Assembly (NCBI GenBank): GCA_002689565.1
Contig: NZGQ01000042.1
Coordinates: 8,619-14,295 of the forward strand
Source of the DNA: Methanobacteriota archaeon
GTDB lineage: Archaea > Thermoplasmatota > Poseidoniia > Poseidoniales > Poseidoniaceae
Length of the DNA stretch: 5,677 nucleotides
Direction: 5' to 3'
Part shown: positions 1-5,272 of the stretch, in pieces
How the letters are laid out: each line of letters opens with the position of its first letter
How positions within the stretch are numbered: position 1 is the first letter of the stretch
The notes under the pieces: generated by a model
Told to the model about the DNA's origin: nothing
The model's database searches: none
What the model saw: only the letters and a program-made list of their open reading frames with translations
Position numbers and translations under genes: made by a program

Positions 1-13
1 CATCCGGGGTAGT

Positions 14-37
14 TAGGGCTTTGGGCCCTACGGGCCC
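14..37 (+). other. GC-rich hairpin near the window's left edge, possible end of an upstream transcript
   Basis: Bases 14-19 (TAGGGC) and 25-30 (GCCCTA) are perfect inverted repeats around a 5-base loop. The palindrome GGGCCC occurs at 23-28 and again at 32-37, allowing an alternative stem with a 3-base loop. The element stands out against AT-rich flanks. It is not followed by a T-run, so it is not a clear terminator. It could be the structured 3' end of something lying left of the window. All three plus-strand reading frames stop by base 41. Confidence 0.35.
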
Positions 38-55
38 ATGAGAAATGGAAAAATT

Positions 56-66
56 AAGTATATTTC
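56..66 (+). promoter_or_regulatory. TATA-like promoter element for the rpo7 operon
   Basis: An A-rich stretch (about 49-57) followed by TATATTT (59-65) resembles an archaeal BRE plus TATA box. Usual archaeal spacing would place the transcription start near 85-92, which gives a leader of about 170 bases before the rpo7 start codon and includes the whole structured region. It is the best TATA candidate upstream of the operon. The match is only approximate and the start site is inferred. Confidence 0.4.
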
Positions 67-130
67 TTTGACCGTTTTTGGGAAAATGTATCTGTAACCC
101 TTCGTTTTGCAGGGGGTATCATTCAAATAG

Positions 131-258
131 GGGCCGCTGGTGGCTTGGATGACTTCGGTCACACTTCTCTCCCGAGGCACAGCCAGTGAAGGACGGATGA
201 GGCGAACACCTCAAACGTCCTACAGTGGTGAATTGGGCGAGGAAAATGAGGTGAAAAA
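131..258 (+). promoter_or_regulatory. Structured 5' leader of the rpo7 operon (three-way junction with SD-complementary element)
   Basis: The stretch folds by hand into a three-way junction. The closing stem is 133-139 with 223-229 (two G-U pairs). Arm 1 is closed by 141-145 with 181-185 and contains a TGAC-TTCG-GTCA hairpin at 150-161, a classic stable UUCG tetraloop, plus a weak hairpin at 166-177. Arm 2 pairs 191-195 with 216-220 and 198-202 with 209-213, around the loop 203-208. Bases 207-213 (CACCTCA) are also a perfect 7-base complement of 247-253 (TGAGGTG), which contains the rpo7 SD, so arm 2 and an SD-blocking helix exclude each other. This could be a translational control leader or a separate small RNA ending before the SD. 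I recognise no known RNA family. The helices are seen directly; function is inferred. Confidence 0.5.
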
Positions 259-810
259 ATGTACAAAGTTGTCACTAAAGAGGACACTATTCGTATTCCT
301 GCGGAATACATACGTAAGGACAAGTCACTGAACGAGCACATTGATCGTTTAGCAGCATCTGCCTTCGAAGGAAGATTCGATGACGATAACCGCTTCGTTC
401 TGGTTACATCAAACCATGAACCAATGGATCGTGGGCGAATCATTCACGGTGATGGTGCAATTTACCAGAGAGTTCGTTTTGACGCTGTTTTGTTTTGCAT
501 TGAAGACTATGAGGTCGTTGAAGGAGCAGTTTCTGAAGTAAACGACTTCGGTGCTTTCGTCAGAATTGGACCAATGGAAGCTCTACTACACAAGTCTCAG
601 ATTATGGAAGACCACGTAGATATCAACGCAGGAATGGGCCTCTTAGAGGGTCGTCAAAGCGGAAGAAAACTTGGAGTTGGAAGTTCAGTTCGTGCTAGAA
701 TCGTTTCTCTATCACCAGATACAAGCGACCCACGTCGCTCGAAGATTGGTTTGACTTGCAAGCAAACAGGACTTGGTAGTCACGAATGGATCCATGAGGA
801 CCAAAACTGA
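259..810 (+). CDS. rpo7: DNA-directed RNA polymerase subunit Rpo7 (RpoE1, subunit E')
   Basis: This 183-residue protein is the archaeal homologue of eukaryotic Rpb7. With Rpo4 it forms the polymerase stalk, which aids promoter opening and binds emerging RNA. The N-terminal half (about 1-80) is the Rpb7 N-terminal domain and ends in the family signature GDGAIYQRVRFDA (64-76). The second half (about 84-165) is an S1/OB RNA-binding domain with EGAVSEVNDFGAFVRIGPME (88-107) and the typical end KIGLTCKQTGLG (162-173). Length is normal. The start is fixed by the strong SD GAGGTGA at 248-254. It is the first gene of an operon with spt4 and two ribosomal protein genes, an order common in euryarchaea. 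The SD lies just beyond a structured leader that could mask it. The family call is secure. Confidence 0.96.
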   Translation: MYKVVTKEDTIRIPAEYIRKDKSLNEHIDRLAASAFEGRFDDDNRFVLVTSNHEPMDRGRIIHGDGAIYQRVRFDAVLFCIEDYEVVEGAVSEVNDFGAFVRIGPMEALLHKSQIMEDHVDINAGMGLLEGRQSGRKLGVGSSVRARIVSLSPDTSDPRRSKIGLTCKQTGLGSHEWIHEDQN

Positions 811-814
811 AAAA

Positions 815-818
815 GGAG
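815..818 (+). promoter_or_regulatory. Shine-Dalgarno deciding the spt4 start
   Basis: AAAAGGAG (811-818) sits 9 bases before the ATG at 828. An in-frame TTG at 819 abuts the SD and would be too close, so 828 is the likely start. The family's N-terminus, where the zinc motif begins after only a few residues, agrees. Confidence 0.75.
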
Positions 819-827
819 TTGATTATT

Positions 828-1034
828 ATGCCTAAGAATCCCTTTGCATGCAGCGAATGTCATTTAATCTTATCAGATGGAGTAGACCAATGCAATATTT
901 GCCCTTCTGCCCCGGTTTCATCTGACTGGACAGGATATGTGGTTGTAATTGACCCATCCCGTTCAGAAATCGCAAACCGCCTCAACATTGAGGCGCCTGG
1001 AAAATACGCACTCAAGGTAAACATCCGTCGATGA
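828..1034 (+). CDS. spt4: Transcription elongation factor Spt4 (RpoE2, subunit E'')
   Basis: This small 68-residue zinc protein partners Spt5 (NusG-like) on elongating RNA polymerase and supports processivity. Four cysteines form the zinc site: CSEC (8-11) and CNIC (22-25). The core SDWTGYVVVIDPSRSEIA (32-49) and the end GKYALKVNIR (58-67) are the Spt4 signature, including the DP-x-x-SEIA segment that contacts Spt5. Length is normal for archaea. The gene lies 17 bases after rpo7 and 13 bases before rps24e, so the three are probably co-transcribed. An upstream TTG at 819 would add three residues but is too close to the SD. Confidence 0.94.
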   Translation: MPKNPFACSECHLILSDGVDQCNICPSAPVSSDWTGYVVVIDPSRSEIANRLNIEAPGKYALKVNIRR

Positions 1035-1047
1035 AGGAGGAATAAAT

Positions 1048-1389
1048 ATGGAAATTATTGACCGAAAGGAAAACCCACTATTGAACAGAGTAGAAATTGA
1101 ATTCCGTTGGAACCATGAAGGTTCTCCAACACCTTCACGCACTGATATGCTTAATGGCATTGCATCACTTGAACCAGGTTCTAACAGAGATTTGATTGTA
1201 ATAAAGGACGTCAATACCAGATTCGGAATTGGATCAACAACTGGCCTAGGTCTAGTGTATGCTGACAAGGAATCGATGAAGGTAGAGCCTAGTTACATGC
1301 ACGAAAGATTTGCAGAAATGCGAGCTGCAGCACCGGCAACCGAAGAAGCGCCAGCAGAATCTAGCGATGTATCTGGAGGTGAGGAGTGA
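1048..1389 (+). CDS. rps24e: Small-subunit ribosomal protein eS24 (S24e)
   Basis: This 113-residue protein is the archaeal/eukaryotic small ribosomal subunit protein eS24. It opens with the family pattern [18 protein letters not shown] (2-19), followed by H-x-G-x-PTPSR (23-31), a hydrophobic strand [12 protein letters not shown] (49-60), [22 protein letters not shown] (66-87) and a tail. Residues 93-113 are Ala/Glu/Ser-rich and very acidic, a low-complexity extension beyond the folded core. The SD GAAGGAGG (1033-1040) ends 7 bases before the start. The stop codon shares one base with the start codon of the eS31 gene (TGATG), which implies translational coupling. The GTP-dependent dephospho-CoA kinase (DUF359) gene that often sits between spt4 and rps24e in euryarchaea is absent here. 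Confidence 0.94.
   Translation: MEIIDRKENPLLNRVEIEFRWNHEGSPTPSRTDMLNGIASLEPGSNRDLIVIKDVNTRFGIGSTTGLGLVYADKESMKVEPSYMHERFAEMRAAAPATEEAPAESSDVSGGEE
1375..1381 (+). promoter_or_regulatory. Strong Shine-Dalgarno for rps27ae inside the rps24e 3' end
   Basis: GGAGGTG, a full-length match to the expected 16S 3' end, sits 7 bases before the ATG at 1389 and lies within the codons for the Gly/Glu-rich tail of eS24. It shows that the small downstream ORF is translated and fixes its start. Confidence 0.75.
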
Positions 1390-1559
1390 TGTCTGACGGT
1401 CCAAACCCTAGTGCAAAATGGTCAAAGTATTCCGTTGAAGATGGAAACTTGGTACGAAAGGCAGAATTCTGTCCTACCTGTGGACCTGGTGTTTTCCTTG
1501 CTATACACGCAGATCGCAAGTCATGCGGCCGTTGTGGATATACTGAGAAAATCGAGTGA
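1389..1559 (+). CDS. rps27ae: Small-subunit ribosomal protein eS31 (S27ae)
   Basis: This 56-residue zinc-ribbon protein is the archaeal counterpart of the ribosomal part of eukaryotic ubiquitin-S27a, without the ubiquitin. The four zinc ligands are CPTC (28-31) and CGRC (46-49), in the family context [20 protein letters not shown] (26-45) followed by [10 protein letters not shown] at the C-terminus. Length is normal for archaea. The start codon overlaps the eS24 stop by one base and has a strong SD, so the two are probably translated together. It is the last gene of the operon: a minus-strand gene ends 3 bases beyond its stop, leaving no room for an intergenic terminator. The kae1/bud32 gene that often follows in other archaea is not present. 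Confidence 0.93.
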   Translation: MSDGPNPSAKWSKYSVEDGNLVRKAEFCPTCGPGVFLAIHADRKSCGRCGYTEKIE

Positions 1560-1562
1560 TTC

Positions 1563-2426
1563 TCAATTCGAGTTTGCCATGTGATGGCTAAATATCCCTT
1601 GGTTATCTAGTACCATCCATGATTCATCTTTCTTGATTAGTTGTACAGCCAGGTCTGCTCGTATTACTGAATCACCTCGTAGCATTACATCTTCTCTCCA
1701 AGAAATAATTCTCCAATCTTGTTCATCATAAACAGCATCTTGAATTGTTCCACGAAGTTTACGTGCAACGGTTATGTTGCCATCGACAAACTCCCATGCC
1801 CAACCGTCTTTGGATGAAAGTAGGAATTTATTTCCATGGTTGAAAACTTCCTCAAGATCACATTCAACATCGAGTTTTTGTTCCGAAATAATCTCTCCAG
1901 TATCTAGAGAAATTTCTCGATAATCGCCTCCCCTACTCCAAACTACTGCATAATCATCAACAATTGATATTGCAGTGACGTCATTAGATCTTGGTGGGGA
2001 TTTCATGTCTTCTTCGAATAATGGTAGTCTCCATATTTCGTTATCAGAGGAATCGATGCAATATATTCCTCTTGACCACAGTGCAAAGATAATCTTGTCA
2101 CCATTTGATGTTAATGCCAATGGCTCAGCATCCACAATGTGGCACCATTCTGAACTTGCCACCATTGCTGTGTTTCGACTTAGTCGCAAATTCGCCTTTG
2201 AAACACCATTCTCTAATTTTTCAGTGAGTGGTAGCAATGCCATTCTGGCTAGTCGCAATTCATGATCGACCCATGTTGCAACAAGTCCCTTGTCACAAAT
2301 TGCTGCGTGAGATATTTCACAAGGAAACGGTGTTGCTCGATAATCGTCAATTGTAATTCCACCATCTACATCGATTACAACTTCGCGTCCTTCGAACTGG
2401 AAAATCTTCCAAGGCGCGCTGTCCAT
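1563..2426 (-). CDS. Uncharacterised beta-propeller-like protein
   Basis: I do not recognise a named family for this 287-residue protein. It has no signal peptide, membrane segment or enzyme motif, and is rich in Asp, Trp and beta-branched residues. Several stretches of about 40 residues repeat a strand pattern like PQQ/WD-type propeller blades: ALTSNGDKIIFALWSRGIYC (104-123), a matching one from SIVDDYAVVWSRGGDYREI (about 154-172), NHGNKFLLSSKDGWAWEF (about 192-209) and DEQDWRIISWREDVMLRG (about 230-247). A cytoplasmic scaffold or interaction role is possible but unproven. The ATG at 2426 has no SD. The frame is open for 12 more codons upstream without a standard start, so a leaderless message is likely. 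It converges on rps27ae and is divergent from dtdA. The length and steady composition support a real gene. Confidence 0.72.
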   Translation of the reverse strand: MDSAPWKIFQFEGREVVIDVDGGITIDDYRATPFPCEISHAAICDKGLVATWVDHELRLARMALLPLTEKLENGVSKANLRLSRNTAMVASSEWCHIVDAEPLALTSNGDKIIFALWSRGIYCIDSSDNEIWRLPLFEEDMKSPPRSNDVTAISIVDDYAVVWSRGGDYREISLDTGEIISEQKLDVECDLEEVFNHGNKFLLSSKDGWAWEFVDGNITVARKLRGTIQDAVYDEQDWRIISWREDVMLRGDSVIRADLAVQLIKKDESWMVLDNQGIFSHHMANSN

Positions 2427-2490
2427 GTCATCCCGAGAAGGGTTAGGATTGTAACAATTCCTTCAAAAATCATCATCCTTACGGCTCTAC
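2427..2490. promoter_or_regulatory. Divergent spacer between the propeller gene and dtdA
   Basis: This 64-bp spacer must carry promoters for both divergent genes. No clear TATA box or SD is visible on either strand; the A-rich stretch 2460-2472 is the best weak candidate for the dtdA side. The interrupted palindrome ATTGT-A-ACAAT (2448-2458) lies 22-32 bases before the propeller start, where a promoter or operator could be. It is short enough to occur by chance. Confidence 0.3.
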
Positions 2491-3405
2491 ATGGTCAGCC
2501 TGATTGTGGTCTCTGGGGGAGATATTGCTTCAACCAATCAAGCTGAGGAACTTTTGAAGATGTGTAATTGGACTGAATTGGACTTAGTTGAAGGGCTACC
2601 TGCATACTCTTTCATGCATGCTAGGATGTGGTGGATGAAAGATGGATGCTTATGGGAGAATGATCTCGATAAGAGGTGGGAGGAAGAAACAGGAGAAATA
2701 CCAACTGAGATAATCTTCCCATCAAGACATTCAGCAGCAAGTGGCAACCCGTCTTTGACACTTCACCCGATTGGTACAATGCAAGTGCCGCATGATAGTA
2801 CTCCACAATATGGCGGTAAGGCTGCTGATTGTCCACCTCCAAACCCAAGAATCGCTGCTTGGTGGCGAGAACTGAATAAAGTTGCAAGTGATTTAGATGA
2901 TTTTGATTTGTCACTAGAAACGACTCATCACGGGCCGTGGGTAGAAACACCATCCTTGTTTATTGAAATTGGTTCAACTGAAGCCACTTGGGGACATGAA
3001 GGTGCGGCCACATTACTTGCAGGAATCATTTATCGCGGTCTAGGTTTAGATGGTGGAGATGGATTAGGAAATTGGTCAGGTAATGGTCGTGTTGTAATTA
3101 CCTTAGGAGGAGGGCATTATGCTCCACGTGGTAATTTTTTAGCCATGCATGAAGACGTTTGGATTGGTCATATGCTGGCAACTTATGCACTTCCGTTTGA
3201 GAAAGATGATGATGGCACAATTTCTGGTATGTGGGAAAATAGTCTTCGAAAAGCAATAGATTCTACCAAAATAGCATACCCTGATGGAGAGATAGTTTGC
3301 AGTATGGACAAAAAGGCATTCAAGGGTTGGCAACGCCAAGCAATTAGGGATTTATTGGAAGAATTAGATGTACCTCTGTTGAAGAGGTCAGAAATCATAG
3401 GATGA
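2491..3405 (+). CDS. dtdA: D-aminoacyl-tRNA deacylase, archaeal type (DtdA/DTD2)
   Basis: This enzyme hydrolyses D-amino acids from mischarged tRNA, a chiral proofreading step that keeps them out of proteins. The archaeal/plant type (GEK1 family) is zinc-dependent and unrelated to bacterial DTD. The 304-residue protein carries the family blocks in order: LIVVSGGDIASTNQAEELL (4-22), FPSRHSAASGNPSLTLHPIG (76-95), TTHHGPWVETPSLFIEIGST (144-163) and GGGHYAPR (206-213). Their His, Glu and Asn/Ser residues form the expected metal and substrate site. Length is slightly above the usual 270-290. The start matches the family N-terminus but has no SD. The stop overlaps the proline dehydrogenase start as ATGA, so the two are probably co-translated. 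The related DTD2 of plants and archaea is reported also to clear aldehyde-modified D-aminoacyl-tRNAs. Confidence 0.93.
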   Translation: MVSLIVVSGGDIASTNQAEELLKMCNWTELDLVEGLPAYSFMHARMWWMKDGCLWENDLDKRWEEETGEIPTEIIFPSRHSAASGNPSLTLHPIGTMQVPHDSTPQYGGKAADCPPPNPRIAAWWRELNKVASDLDDFDLSLETTHHGPWVETPSLFIEIGSTEATWGHEGAATLLAGIIYRGLGLDGGDGLGNWSGNGRVVITLGGGHYAPRGNFLAMHEDVWIGHMLATYALPFEKDDDGTISGMWENSLRKAIDSTKIAYPDGEIVCSMDKKAFKGWQRQAIRDLLEELDVPLLKRSEIIG

Positions 3406-4418
3406 AAACGGTCAAGAATCGTCTTCTCTGCCGCTCATACATGGTCGGGTGGTTCTCACGTATGGTGGTCGCGATGACCATACGAATGCCACGTTGGTTT
3501 GTTGGCTGGGTGAGTCGCAGATATGTCGCAGGGCCGAAACTCGAAGATGCAGTCAAAGTGATGAGCCGGCTTTCTAAGGAAGGCGCTTGTTTCACTATCG
3601 ATGTCTTAGGTGAAGAAATCAAATCCATGGAGGAAGCCAGTTTCTTCCTTGAAGAATACAAACGAGTAGTTAACGCAATTATCGATAACAATCTAGATTC
3701 GAACCTTTCGATTAAGCCGACAGCATTTGGACTGCTTTTGGATAAAGAAAAAGGCATGGAGAATATTGAAACTCTGGTTCGAATGGCTAACGGGCATGAT
3801 ATGTTTGTACGATTAGATATGGAAGATCACAGGGTTACTGATGATACAATACAGGTAATGCTCGATATGCATGAAAAAGGACTTACCAATGTAGGAGTTG
3901 TCCTACAAGGTAGATTATTCAGAACATTGGATGACATCCAAAAAATCGCAAGTGAACTTGGGCCGAATGCAGATTATCGAATTTGCAAAGGGATTTATCT
4001 TGAGCCAGAAGATATTGCACATACCGATCGCCAACCCATTATTCAAGCAACAAATGAATGCATAGATGCCATGCTTGATTCTGGTGCATATGTTGGGATT
4101 GCTAGCCATGACCACCCAGTGATCAATCACACTCTAGAGGCTTTGAAAAAGAGAGGTATGACTCCTGGTGAAAGTGACCCAAGAGAAAATGCAGGTCAGC
4201 CAAGAAAACAAAAAGGTCCGGGATATGAATTCCAAATGTTACTGGGTGTAAGAGGTCCTCTTAGGAGAAAGCTGTGCTCACAAGGTCACAGAACTCGTGT
4301 CTACATCCCGTATGGTGAGAAGTGGTACGAGTATTCAATACGTAGGCTCAAGGAAAATCCAACAATTGGAACTCAAGTTGCTAAGGCGTTCTTGATGCCA
4401 TGGACAAACCGTCCATGA
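3402..4418 (+). CDS. Proline dehydrogenase, monofunctional FAD-dependent (PutA/PRODH domain)
   Basis: It oxidises L-proline to delta-1-pyrroline-5-carboxylate and passes electrons from FAD to the quinone pool. The 338-residue protein has the (beta/alpha)8 PRODH motifs in order: SIKPTAFG (103-110, Lys105), VRLDMEDH (136-143, Asp139), VVLQGRLFRT (166-175), YRICKGIYLEP (192-202), ASHD (234-237), YEFQMLLG (275-282), RVYIPYG (299-305) and YSIRRLKENP (311-320), whose Arg pair binds the proline carboxylate. Residues 1-40 are basic and amphipathic, consistent with membrane association. A charged insert (about 252-274) precedes YEFQML. No P5C dehydrogenase is fused or seen in the window. The start overlaps the dtdA stop (ATGA). 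Met14 (3441) is an alternative start that better fits the length of some homologues. It ends directly against the convergent gene. Confidence 0.93.
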   Translation: MKTVKNRLLCRSYMVGWFSRMVVAMTIRMPRWFVGWVSRRYVAGPKLEDAVKVMSRLSKEGACFTIDVLGEEIKSMEEASFFLEEYKRVVNAIIDNNLDSNLSIKPTAFGLLLDKEKGMENIETLVRMANGHDMFVRLDMEDHRVTDDTIQVMLDMHEKGLTNVGVVLQGRLFRTLDDIQKIASELGPNADYRICKGIYLEPEDIAHTDRQPIIQATNECIDAMLDSGAYVGIASHDHPVINHTLEALKKRGMTPGESDPRENAGQPRKQKGPGYEFQMLLGVRGPLRRKLCSQGHRTRVYIPYGEKWYEYSIRRLKENPTIGTQVAKAFLMPWTNRP

Positions 4419-5180
4419 TCAATTTCGTTTCTTCTTCTGCCTTCGTCCAGCTCGCTGTTGTTTTGGCTTACCGGATTTTTCCGCATCTGGAACAGTAGGG
4501 TTAGGATTATGGCCGAGTCGTCCTTCCTTCCAGGCTTGACGTCTTTCTCGTGGAGTATAAGGGATATTTTCCTCTGGCCTGGGAGGTTCATGCAAATATA
4601 TTCTCTTGATGTCATGTGCTGGGACTCTACCCGACATTGTACGACCAGTGCCGGTGTGGATTGCACGAATTTTCCACTTTGAACCACCATGTTCCATTAT
4701 GGAACCCGCTTTGTACGTTTTTTCTCTTTCAACGAAAATTGATTCACTATCTGAGAATTCACCACGTGTAAGAGTCAGCCTAACCATTACAACGTCAGAC
4801 CTCACTGCGTTTGCTCTTCCTACTTTTGTGGCGACCAATTTGTTTCGCTTGTTACCAGTTCGCGTTTCGAGGCGATTGATTTCCCAACTAGCATCATCGT
4901 GTTCAAAAATATCTCCGACATGTAACTCCTCATCATCATCGACTTCAATTTCTGTAAGTCTTGTATGAGCTCCTTCGCTGAGTAAAAACGGTATGAGAAG
5001 CGCTTTTGGTGGGCGCAATTCTACGGTGTGGATGTGTCCGCACTCCTCGCACTTAAGGAGGTAATTTTTCCCTTCTCCAGCCTTTCTCTCTTTGAGAATT
5101 TCATGGCCACAGAACTCACCACATCCTGGACAATCAGTGACATTTTCGACTAATTCTTCACCGACAGATTGGTCTTCCAT
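4419..5180 (-). CDS. HVO_0476-like archaeal zinc-finger protein (COG1326-type)
   Basis: This 253-residue protein resembles the archaeal HVO_0476 zinc-finger family, whose function is unknown. An N-terminal zinc ribbon holds CPGC (17-20) with Cys24 and His26, then CEECGHIH (44-51). Two similar beta-rich segments follow: VGDIFEHDDASWEINRLETR (88-107) and AGSIMEHGGSKWKIRAIHTG (158-177), each ending in a basic G-x-x-x stretch. The second runs into the family's HDIKRIYLHEPP (189-200). The C-terminal 50 residues (about 204-253) are basic and probably disordered, ending in a Lys/Arg cluster, which suggests binding to RNA, DNA or the ribosome. SD AAGGAGGA (5187-5194) lies 7 bases before the start. 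It is divergent from the methyltransferase-like gene. The family assignment is from memory of the motif pattern. Confidence 0.8.
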   Translation of the reverse strand: MEDQSVGEELVENVTDCPGCGEFCGHEILKERKAGEGKNYLLKCEECGHIHTVELRPPKALLIPFLLSEGAHTRLTEIEVDDDEELHVGDIFEHDDASWEINRLETRTGNKRNKLVATKVGRANAVRSDVVMVRLTLTRGEFSDSESIFVEREKTYKAGSIMEHGGSKWKIRAIHTGTGRTMSGRVPAHDIKRIYLHEPPRPEENIPYTPRERRQAWKEGRLGHNPNPTVPDAEKSGKPKQQRAGRRQKKKRN

Positions 5181-5272
5181 GGCTAATCCTCCTTATTTCT
5201 CTGCCATGCCGTTCACCTTTGAGTCTGCCGGCCTATGCGAAGGCTTGTGAACTGGTGATGTAACGACCGACC
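5181..5272. promoter_or_regulatory. Divergent spacer between the zinc-finger gene and the methyltransferase-like gene
   Basis: This 92-bp spacer must hold promoters for both genes. The only firm element is the minus-strand SD at 5187-5194. No convincing TATA box is visible on either strand. A small stem (5231-5234 with 5241-5244) is too short to weigh. GGTGAT at 5254-5259 resembles an SD but lies too far (13 bases) from the ATG at 5273 to act normally. Confidence 0.3.

Noticed and set aside
4..37. Possible tRNA anticodon arm (5-base stem 14-18/26-30 with 7-base loop CTTTGGG)
   Set aside because: No T-arm consensus or acceptor stem follows, the D-arm side is missing, and loop positions 37-38 (G, G) are atypical. 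Read on the minus strand, the D-loop lacks its conserved GG.
3..41. C-terminal end of an upstream plus-strand gene (frame 3, ending at TGA 39-41)
   Set aside because: Only 12 codons are visible, with no recognisable motif. It cannot be told apart from noncoding sequence.
97..117. Small hairpin ACCC/GGGT
   Set aside because: It has four base pairs with a large loop; too weak to annotate.
140..331. 63-codon plus-strand ORF overlapping the leader and the rpo7 start
   Set aside because: It has no SD, overlaps rpo7 in another frame for 73 bases, and its codons coincide with the RNA helices. It looks like a by-product of the structured leader.
819..830. Alternative TTG start for spt4 at 819
   Set aside because: It directly abuts the SD, whereas the ATG at 828 has proper spacing and matches the family N-terminus.
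3395..3757. 120-codon minus-strand ORF opposite proline dehydrogenase
   Set aside because: It is a shadow of a confidently identified gene.
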